Notes under the pieces: model-generated | Told to the model about the DNA's origin: nothing | What the model saw: the letters and a program-made list of their open reading frames with translations, nothing else | Database searches by the model: none | Assembly: GCA_025964075.1 (NCBI GenBank) | Contig: JAOPZQ010000554.1 | Span: 1-11,046, forward strand | From: Solirubrobacterales bacterium | GTDB taxonomy: Bacteria > Actinomycetota > Thermoleophilia > Solirubrobacterales > Solirubrobacteraceae | DNA length: 11,046 bases | Direction: 5' to 3' | Shown: piece after piece, positions 5,630 to 11,046 of the stretch | Layout: each line of letters begins with the position of its first letter | Position numbering within the stretch: the first letter of the stretch is position 1 | Made by a program: the position numbers and the translations under genes

Positions 5630-7155
5630 AACAGTCCGCCAAACGCCTTCCCGGCGTGACCCACGAGGTGGAACAGCGGCCCGGGCACGATGCCGAGGAC
5701 GACGGACGCCGCGCCGAACACCAGCGCGACGATCGCGAGCTCCGGATAGCGCGTCGTCTCGGCGGCGGTCTCCGCGCCGGCCATCGCCGGACGCACCGCG
5801 GGCACGGGCGGCGTCGCCTCGGGCGCCTCGCGCATCCACATCGCCGCGATGACGCGCAGGTAATAGGCGAGCGAGATCATCGAGCCGACGACGATGACGA
5901 TGCCGAGCCACGCGTAGTTGCCGTCGACGAGCGCGTCGATCAGGTAGATCTTGCCGATGAACCCCGCGGTCGCCGGGATGCCGGCGAGCGAGAGCATCGC
6001 GATCGTCAGCGGCCAGGCGAGCAGCGGGCGCGACGCGCCGAGGCCCGCGACCGACCGGATGTCGTCGCGCCACGGGGTCTCGCGCTCGCGCGCGACGACG
6101 ACCGCGAACGCCGCGAGGTTCATCGCGAGGTACACGGCGAGGTAGAAGACCGTCGCCTTGACGCCGAGCTGGGTCCCGACGACGACGCCGCCGAGCATGT
6201 ACCCGGCTTGCGCCACCGAGGAGTAGGCGAGCATCCGCTTGAGCGAGGACTGGCCGAGCGCGCCGACGTTGCCGACGATGATTGTCACCGTGGCCAGGGC
6301 GGCGAGCGCCGGGCCCCACGTGTCCTGGGTCCCGATCAGCGCGACGTCGAAGAAGCGCAGGAAGATGCCGAGCGCCGCCGCCTTCGTCGCCACCGCCATG
6401 AACGCCGTGATCGGCGTCGGAGCGCCCTCGTAGACGTCGGGCGTCCACTGGTGGAACGGCGCGACCGAGGCCTTGAACGCCAGGCCGACGAGGACCAGCG
6501 CGACGCCGGTGAGGAGCAGCGGATCGGTGGCGATGCTGCCGCTGGAGATCGCCTGGCCGATCGGCCCGAAGTCGGTCGAGCCCGTGGCGCCGTAGATCAG
6601 GGCGAGGCCGTAGACCAGCGTGGCGGAGCCGACCGAGCCGACGATCAGGTACTTGAGCCCGGACTCCAGGGACTGCTCGGTGCGCAGCTCGCTCGCGCAG
6701 AGGACGTAGAGCGGGATCGAGAGCAGCTCGAAGCCGACGAACAGCGTGATCGTGTTCTGGGCGCTGACGAGCACCGCCATCCCCATCACGGAGAAGAGGA
6801 GCAGCGCGTGGAGCTCGCCGTGCCCCGCCTCCTCGACCGCGCGGGAGCGCCACGCGAGCAGCACGGTGGCGATGCCGGCGGTACCGAGCAGGAGGTCGAG
6901 GACGAACGCGAGGTCGTCCATCCGGAGCGCGCCCGCGACGATCGAGGCGCTGTGGTGGAAGCGCCAGATGCTGAGGCCGACGAAGGCGCCGAAGGCGACG
7001 ATCGTGAGCAGGGGCACGAGCACCGCGCGCACGAACCGCGAGCCGAACAGGCCGACGAGGAGCGTCAGCGTCCCGCCGCCGGCGAGGGCGAGGAGCGGCG
7101 ACAGCGAGCGCCAGTCGATGTGCGGGCCCTTGAGATGGGCGGCGGCGAGGATCAT
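5626..7155 (-). CDS. nuoN: NADH-quinone oxidoreductase subunit N (complex I membrane arm)
   Basis: This is an antiporter-like proton-pumping subunit of the complex I membrane arm, with 509 residues and about 14 hydrophobic helices, the normal size. The charged residues expected for the proton path are present: E143 in helix 5 (FVGFELLSIPLY), K168 (SGLKYL), K228 (LAFKASVAPFHQWTPD), K258 (AVATKAA) and K401 in helix 12 (AGFIGKIYL). The phrase SLAGIPATAGF is also characteristic. Residues 443-468 form a Pro/Ala-rich linker between the last two helices. The ATG at 7155 overlaps the nuoM stop (ATGA), with AGGTGA about ten bases upstream as a ribosome binding site. The frame stays open upstream to 7293, but that part lies inside nuoM and looks unlike any NuoN N-terminus. 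The stop overlaps the start of pepT. Among the three antiporter-like subunits here, this is the only one that keeps the helix-5 glutamate. Confidence 0.96.
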   Translation of the reverse strand: MILAAAHLKGPHIDWRSLSPLLALAGGGTLTLLVGLFGSRFVRAVLVPLLTIVAFGAFVGLSIWRFHHSASIVAGALRMDDLAFVLDLLLGTAGIATVLLAWRSRAVEEAGHGELHALLLFSVMGMAVLVSAQNTITLFVGFELLSIPLYVLCASELRTEQSLESGLKYLIVGSVGSATLVYGLALIYGATGSTDFGPIGQAISSGSIATDPLLLTGVALVLVGLAFKASVAPFHQWTPDVYEGAPTPITAFMAVATKAAALGIFLRFFDVALIGTQDTWGPALAALATVTIIVGNVGALGQSSLKRMLAYSSVAQAGYMLGGVVVGTQLGVKATVFYLAVYLAMNLAAFAVVVARERETPWRDDIRSVAGLGASRPLLAWPLTIAMLSLAGIPATAGFIGKIYLIDALVDGNYAWLGIVIVVGSMISLAYYLRVIAAMWMREAPEATPPVPAVRPAMAGAETAAETTRYPELAIVALVFGAASVVLGIVPGPLFHLVGHAGKAFGGLF

Positions 7156-8627
7156 CGGGTGGCTGTCACCTGGCCCCCGTTTCCGACGATCGTCTTCACC
7201 GTCGGATCCGACTTGCGCAGCGCCACCTGCGGATACACCGCGATCGCGATGATCGCCGCCACGAGCGGCACGATGATCAAGCCGTCGCGCCACGACATCT
7301 CGCGCGACTCCGTCCTCGGCCCGGGCCGGTTGTGCATCATCCGGATGTAGGCGCGCAGCATGTAGACGCTGGCGAGCACCACGCCGGTGGCCGCGACGAA
7401 CGCGATCACGATCTTGGACTGGAAGACGCCGAGGAGGATCAGGAACTCGCCGACGAAGTTCGACGAGCCCGGCATCGCCAGCGTGGCGAAGGCGACGACG
7501 AGGAAGACGGTAGCGAGCACGGGCGCCCGGAACGCCGTGCCGCCCATGTCACGCAGGTCCTCGGAGCCGCCGTGCCGCATCGCGACGAGGGCGATGATGA
7601 AGAAGAGCGGCGCGGTCACGAGGCCGTGGTTCACCATCTGGAGCAGCGCGCCCTGGGCGCCGGTCTGCCGGAAGGCGAAGATGCCGAGCACGATGAAGCC
7701 GAGCTGCGCCACGGACGAGAAGCCGACGATCAGCCGCGCGCGCGTCGTCGTGAACGCCATCGCCGAGCCGTAGAGGATCGAGCCGAGGGCGATCAGCATG
7801 ATCAGCTCCTGGTAGTGGTGGCTCGCATGGGGGAAGAGCGGCAGCACGATCCGGAGGAACCCGTAGGCCGCGACCTTCGAGAGCACCGAGGAGAACGCGG
7901 CGAGCGCCGGGATCGGCATCGCCTCGTACGCGTCGGGCATCCACCCGTGGAGCGGGAACGCCGGCATCTTCACGAGGAAGGCCGCGGCGAAGCACAGGAA
8001 GATCCAGTCCTGGGAGCCGTTCGAGAGCGGCAGCTTCTGGAGCTCCGAGAGGGCGAACGTCAGCGACCCCCCGGCGGGCTCGGCGGTGACGCCGGTGGCA
8101 ACGGCCGCGGCGAGCATGAGCAGCGAGCCGACGAGCGTGTAGATGAAGAGCTTCATCGTCGCCCGCAGCCGGTTCTCGCCGCCCCACACGCCGGTGAGGA
8201 AGTAGAACGGCACGAGCATGAGGTCGAAGAACGCGACGAACAGGATCAGGTCCTGCGCGCAGAACGCTCCGAGCACGGCCGACTCCGCGAGGGCGAGCTG
8301 GAGGTAGAACAGGCCGGGCCGGGGCCATTCGCGCAGGTTGGCGAACGCGATCGCCGCGAGGAAGATCACGGCGGTCAGCAGGACGAGGAAGACGTTCAGG
8401 CCGTCGAGGCCGAGCTTGTAGTGGATGCCCAGCGCCGAGATCCACATCCGGTCGGTCACGAACTGCAGGCCCGAGTCCCCGGTGTGGAAGCGGATCACGT
8501 AGTCGATCGCGATGCCCAGCGCCGCGAGCGCGCCGAGCAGCGCGACGCGCCCGGGCCACCGGCCGGGCGCCAGCGCGCCAAGCAGCGCGGCCGCGGCGGG
8601 GAGCCAGATCAGGATCGAGAGCGTCAT
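7152..8627 (-). CDS. nuoM: NADH-quinone oxidoreductase subunit M (complex I membrane arm)
   Basis: The product has 491 residues with about 14 transmembrane helices and is an antiporter-like proton-pumping subunit between NuoN and NuoL. Recognisable blocks are KLGLDGLNVFLVLLT (71-85), FFDLMLVPFYFLTGVWGG (133-150), RATMKLFIYTLVGSLLML (155-172), FLVKMPAFPLHGWMPDAYE (217-235, K220 of helix 7), SVLSKVAAYGFLR (K251 of helix 8), MVNHGLVTAPLFF (331-343) and PGSSNFVGEFLIL (E394 of helix 12). These match the family closely. The exception is helix 5, where the usual glutamate is D135 (codon GAC at 8225-8223). The ATG at 8627 overlaps the nuoL stop (ATGA), and the TGA at 7154-7152 overlaps the nuoN start. 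No strong ribosome binding site precedes the gene, so translation probably depends on coupling. The open frame continuing upstream to 10616 lies within nuoL and is not coding. Confidence 0.96.
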   Translation of the reverse strand: MTLSILIWLPAAAALLGALAPGRWPGRVALLGALAALGIAIDYVIRFHTGDSGLQFVTDRMWISALGIHYKLGLDGLNVFLVLLTAVIFLAAIAFANLREWPRPGLFYLQLALAESAVLGAFCAQDLILFVAFFDLMLVPFYFLTGVWGGENRLRATMKLFIYTLVGSLLMLAAAVATGVTAEPAGGSLTFALSELQKLPLSNGSQDWIFLCFAAAFLVKMPAFPLHGWMPDAYEAMPIPALAAFSSVLSKVAAYGFLRIVLPLFPHASHHYQELIMLIALGSILYGSAMAFTTTRARLIVGFSSVAQLGFIVLGIFAFRQTGAQGALLQMVNHGLVTAPLFFIIALVAMRHGGSEDLRDMGGTAFRAPVLATVFLVVAFATLAMPGSSNFVGEFLILLGVFQSKIVIAFVAATGVVLASVYMLRAYIRMMHNRPGPRTESREMSWRDGLIIVPLVAAIIAIAVYPQVALRKSDPTVKTIVGNGGQVTATR

Positions 8628-10636
8628 GACGACTGGATCAGGAAGTAGAGGCCGACGACCGTCAGGCCGAGGAGCAGGACCGCCGCGTAGTAGCGCACGA
8701 GGCCGGCCTGGAGGCTGCGCACGGCGGCCGAGCCGACGCGGACGATGCCGGTCGTCCCGCCGACGAGCGTGCCGTCGACGAACAGCCGCTCGAACGTCGA
8801 CTGGGCGAAGCGTCCGAACGCGGTGGCCGGCCGCAGGAACAGCAGGTCGATCGCCTCGTCGAAGTACCACTTGTTGACGAGGAACCGGTGCAGGGCCGGC
8901 ACGCGCTCGCGCAGCCGCGTGGCGAAGCCGGGGTTCTGCACCCAGATGCGGTAGGCGATCGCGATGCCGATGAGGCCGAACGCGGCGCCGACGACGAGGC
9001 CGAGCCAGGCGCCGGCGGTCGAGGGCTCGAGGTGGGTGAACCTCGAGTCGCCGAAGGCGGGCTCGAGGAACCGCGAGATCGCGTTGTCGACCTTGGGGAT
9101 CTGGATCAGCCCGCCGACCGTGGCGAGCAGCGCCAGCGCGCCCATCGCCCCCTTCATCGGCCACTCGCGCTCGGCGATGTGGTGCTCGGGGCCGGGGAAG
9201 CCGACGTCGGTGTCCTCCTCCTCGCCCGTCGCCGGGTTGCGCGGCGGCTCGACGTGGGCGATGTGCCCGTGCTCGAGCTCGAGCGCCTCGGGCACCGGGT
9301 CGCCGAGGAACGCGCGGAAGATCATCCGGAACGTGTAGACCGCCGTCATCAGCGCGCCGAGGTACCCGAGCACGGTGAAGATCCACCACGCCCCGCCGCG
9401 GGTCGCGTCGAAGGCGAGGATCTCGTCCTTCGAGAGCCAGCCCGAGAACGGCGGCACGCCCGAGAGCGCGAGGCCGCCGATGATGAAGCAGGCGAACGTG
9501 AACGGCATCGCCCGGCGGAAGCCGCCCATCCGGTCGAGCGACTGCTCGTTGGCCATCGCGGCGATGACCGAGCCCGCGGCCATGAAGAGCAGCGCCTTGA
9601 AGAAGGCGTGCGTCATCAGGTGGAACAGCCCCGCGGCGTAGGCGCCGCTCGAGACGCCCATGATCATGTAGCCGATCTGGGACATCGTCGAGTAGGCGAT
9701 GACGCGCTTCAGGTCGGTGACGACGAGGGCGATCGTCGCGGCGATGAGCAGCGTCGCGCAGCCTCCGATCGCGCCGACCGTGGCCGCGGCCTGGGCGTGC
9801 TCGAACAGCGGGTGCATGCGCGCGATCAGGTAGACGCCGGCGGTGACCATGGTCGCCGCGTGGATCAGGGCCGAGACGGGAGTCGGGCCCTCCATGGCGT
9901 CGGGGAGCCAGGTGTGGAGCGGCACCTGGGCCGACTTGGCGAAGGCGCCGACGAGCAGCAGCAGCATGCCGGCGACCAGCGCGCCGTGGTGCGAGGCGCC
10001 GAGCGTGGGGGCCTGCTTGAACGTCGCGAGGAAGTCGAGCGTATGGCTGTGGCGGAAGATGAAGTACGTGCCGAGCACGAGCCCGACGTCGCCGACGACG
10101 TTGATGACGAACGCCTTGATGCCCGCGCGCGTGGCGGTCGTCCGGCGGTACCAGAACGAGATCAGCATGTACGACGCGGCGCCGACGAACGCCCAGCCGA
10201 CGATCAGGATCAGGAAGTTGCCGGCCAGGACCAGCAGCAGCATCGAGAACACGAAGTAGTTCAGGTAGCCGAAGAACCGTGCGTAGCCGCGGTCCGAGCC
10301 CATGTAGGCGACCGAGTACAGGTGGATCAGCGTCGAGACGCCGCTCACCACCAGGCACATGAAGACCGACAGCGGGTCGACCAGGATCTGCAACTTGGCG
10401 TCGATGCCCCCGGTCACCGCGTAGTTCCACAGCGAGGACGTGAGCTGGCGGTGCTCGACGGGATGGTTGCGCAGGGAGAAGAACGCGCCCACGGACGCGA
10501 CGAACGCGAGGCCGATCGCGAGCGTGCCGATCCAGCCGGGCATGCGGCCCCGCCATAGCCGGAAGCCCGTGCCGATGATCACGGTCCCCGCCAGCGGGCA
10601 GGCGAGGATCAGCCACCCCCAGGTCGTGGTCGCCAT
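8624..10636 (-). CDS. nuoL: NADH-quinone oxidoreductase subunit L (complex I membrane arm)
   Basis: The product has 670 residues, the largest of the antiporter-like subunits, placed at the tip of the membrane arm. Family blocks include LQILVDPLSVFM (82-93), IKAFVINVVGDVGL (173-186, with D183), AFAKSAQVPLHTWLPDAM (231-248, K234 of helix 7), the near-invariant PTPVSALIHAATMVTAG (251-267), MTHAFFKALLFM (341-352) and SGVPPFSGWLSKDEIL (392-407, K403 of helix 12). The C-terminal part from about 585 matches the lateral amphipathic helix and final membrane segment that brace the arm. Helix 5 (about 140-164) contains no acidic residue. The glutamate of GWEGVG in other NuoL proteins is A149 in GWAFVGAASY. 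Residues 446-491 form a long polar His/Glu-rich loop. The ATG at 10636 shares one base with the nuoK stop (TGATG). The stop overlaps nuoM. Confidence 0.96.
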   Translation of the reverse strand: MATTTWGWLILACPLAGTVIIGTGFRLWRGRMPGWIGTLAIGLAFVASVGAFFSLRNHPVEHRQLTSSLWNYAVTGGIDAKLQILVDPLSVFMCLVVSGVSTLIHLYSVAYMGSDRGYARFFGYLNYFVFSMLLLVLAGNFLILIVGWAFVGAASYMLISFWYRRTTATRAGIKAFVINVVGDVGLVLGTYFIFRHSHTLDFLATFKQAPTLGASHHGALVAGMLLLLVGAFAKSAQVPLHTWLPDAMEGPTPVSALIHAATMVTAGVYLIARMHPLFEHAQAAATVGAIGGCATLLIAATIALVVTDLKRVIAYSTMSQIGYMIMGVSSGAYAAGLFHLMTHAFFKALLFMAAGSVIAAMANEQSLDRMGGFRRAMPFTFACFIIGGLALSGVPPFSGWLSKDEILAFDATRGGAWWIFTVLGYLGALMTAVYTFRMIFRAFLGDPVPEALELEHGHIAHVEPPRNPATGEEEDTDVGFPGPEHHIAEREWPMKGAMGALALLATVGGLIQIPKVDNAISRFLEPAFGDSRFTHLEPSTAGAWLGLVVGAAFGLIGIAIAYRIWVQNPGFATRLRERVPALHRFLVNKWYFDEAIDLLFLRPATAFGRFAQSTFERLFVDGTLVGGTTGIVRVGSAAVRSLQAGLVRYYAAVLLLGLTVVGLYFLIQSS

Positions 10637-10935
10637 CAGCCCTGAAGCTCCCGCAGCTCGTCGACGTCGATCGGCAGCCGGCGCCGGTACATCGCGACGA
10701 TGATCCCCAAACCGACCGTGACCTCGCAGGCGGCGACGACCAGCACGATCAGCGCGAAGATCTGCCCGTCGTGGTTGCCCCACATGCGGGCGAAGCCGAT
10801 CAGCGCGAGGTTCGCGGCGTTCAGCATCAGCTCGAGGCAGAGCAGGATCACCAGCGGGTTGCGCCGGATCAGCACGCCGGCGGCGCCGATGCAGAAGATC
10901 AACGCCGACACCGCGAGGTACCAGCCGATGTTCAC
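10636..10935 (-). CDS. nuoK: NADH-quinone oxidoreductase subunit K (complex I membrane arm)
   Basis: This 99-residue protein with three transmembrane helices (about 4-22, 28-48 and 59-84) has the standard NuoK size. It keeps the two membrane glutamates of the proton path: E35 in CLELMLNAANL and E71 in AACEVTVGL. NuoK sits between NuoJ/NuoA and NuoN and links the quinone-site charges to the pumping subunits. The start is GTG at 10935-10933, which forms a GTGA overlap with the stop of the upstream gene. The length and the conserved N-terminus (NIGWYLAVSALIF) support this start. The stop TGA shares its last base with the nuoL ATG. A run of G (GGGGCGG) lies just ahead but is a poor ribosome binding site, so coupling is likely. 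Confidence 0.96.
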   Translation of the reverse strand: MNIGWYLAVSALIFCIGAAGVLIRRNPLVILLCLELMLNAANLALIGFARMWGNHDGQIFALIVLVVAACEVTVGLGIIVAMYRRRLPIDVDELRELQG

Positions 10936-11046
10936 CAGCCGCCCCGATCCTTGCTCGGCGCGTGCTCGGGCACGGTCGGGATCGGCTCGCGGTCCGTCGC
11001 CCCGGCCGCCGGCAGCTGGACGCCCTGGCGGCCGCCGACCGCCTCG
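10932..11046 (-). CDS. nuoJ: Probable NuoJ (complex I membrane subunit), C-terminal tail only (partial, 5' end outside window)
   Basis: On the minus strand a frame is open from the right edge and stops at TGA (10934-10932), giving 37 residues from EAVGGRQGVQ to SKDRGGW. This is a polar Pro-containing tail (REPIPTVPEHAPSK) with no membrane helix, as expected for the cytoplasmic end of NuoJ after its last helix. Identification rests mostly on position: nuoJ nearly always precedes nuoK, and the four-base GTGA overlap with nuoK continues the pattern of the operon. The tail itself is poorly conserved and does not identify the family. Confidence 0.7.
   Translation of the reverse strand, partial: EAVGGRQGVQLPAAGATDREPIPTVPEHAPSKDRGGW

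Noticed and set aside
5630..6853. Upstream continuation of the pepT frame through nuoN
   Set aside because: This Arg/Ala/Gly-rich translation lies inside nuoN, and PepT proteins do not have such an extension.
5656..7350. Long plus-strand open frame (about 564 codons) opposite nuoN
   Set aside because: It lies antisense to nuoN and gives a low-complexity Arg/Asp/Glu/His-rich peptide, as expected from a GC-biased gene read backwards. It matches no family.
7332..8648. Plus-strand open frame (about 438 codons) opposite nuoM
   Set aside because: It is a charged low-complexity translation antisense to a well-supported gene.
8888..10558. Long plus-strand open frame (about 556 codons) opposite nuoL
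   Set aside because: It has the same antisense composition artefact; the nuoL frame has clear family motifs throughout.

Overview
This is an 11 kb stretch of high-GC (about 70 %) bacterial DNA with strong G/C preference at third codon positions. It holds ordinary housekeeping genes plus a few small or poorly described ones. The base composition, the wording of the respiratory proteins, GTG and possibly CTG starts, near-leaderless initiation and a secreted Thr/Gly/Ser-rich beta-sandwich protein suggest an actinobacterium. The proteins remind me of the Thermoleophilia (Solirubrobacterales/Gaiellales-like), but this is recognition from memory and has not been searched. I see no tRNA, rRNA, insertion sequence, CRISPR array, phage gene or defence system.

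Layout from left to right. (1) 1-462, plus strand: the 3' end of a gene for a secreted, repeat-type beta-sandwich protein. (2) 468-2644, minus strand: a likely three-gene cluster, read right to left. It comprises a 69-residue acidic disordered protein, a 105-residue two-helix membrane protein, and a 524-residue protein made of two ThyX-type (FAD-dependent thymidylate synthase) domains, neither of which has a complete signature. (3) 2396-2751: the divergent intergenic region, which contains the small acidic gene and two plausible promoters. (4) 2752-4332, plus strand: an AMP-forming acyl-CoA synthetase with a strong ribosome binding site. (5) 4346-11046, minus strand: the distal end of the complex I (NADH:quinone oxidoreductase) operon in the order nuoJ (3' end only), nuoK, nuoL, nuoM, nuoN, followed by pepT (tripeptide aminopeptidase).

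The nuo genes encode the membrane arm: NuoJ and NuoK form part of the proton channel next to the quinone site, and NuoL, NuoM and NuoN are the three antiporter-like proton-pumping subunits. Every junction in this run, including nuoN-pepT, is a stop/start overlap of 1 to 4 bases, which points to one tightly coupled transcript. The overlap at pepT leaves CTG as the only reasonable start codon.

The observations most worth checking are: the transmembrane-helix-5 glutamate normally essential in the antiporter-like subunits is Ala in NuoL and Asp in NuoM but Glu in NuoN; the tandem ThyX protein splits its catalytic signature between two degenerate halves; and pepT appears to start at CTG inside the nuoN stop codon.
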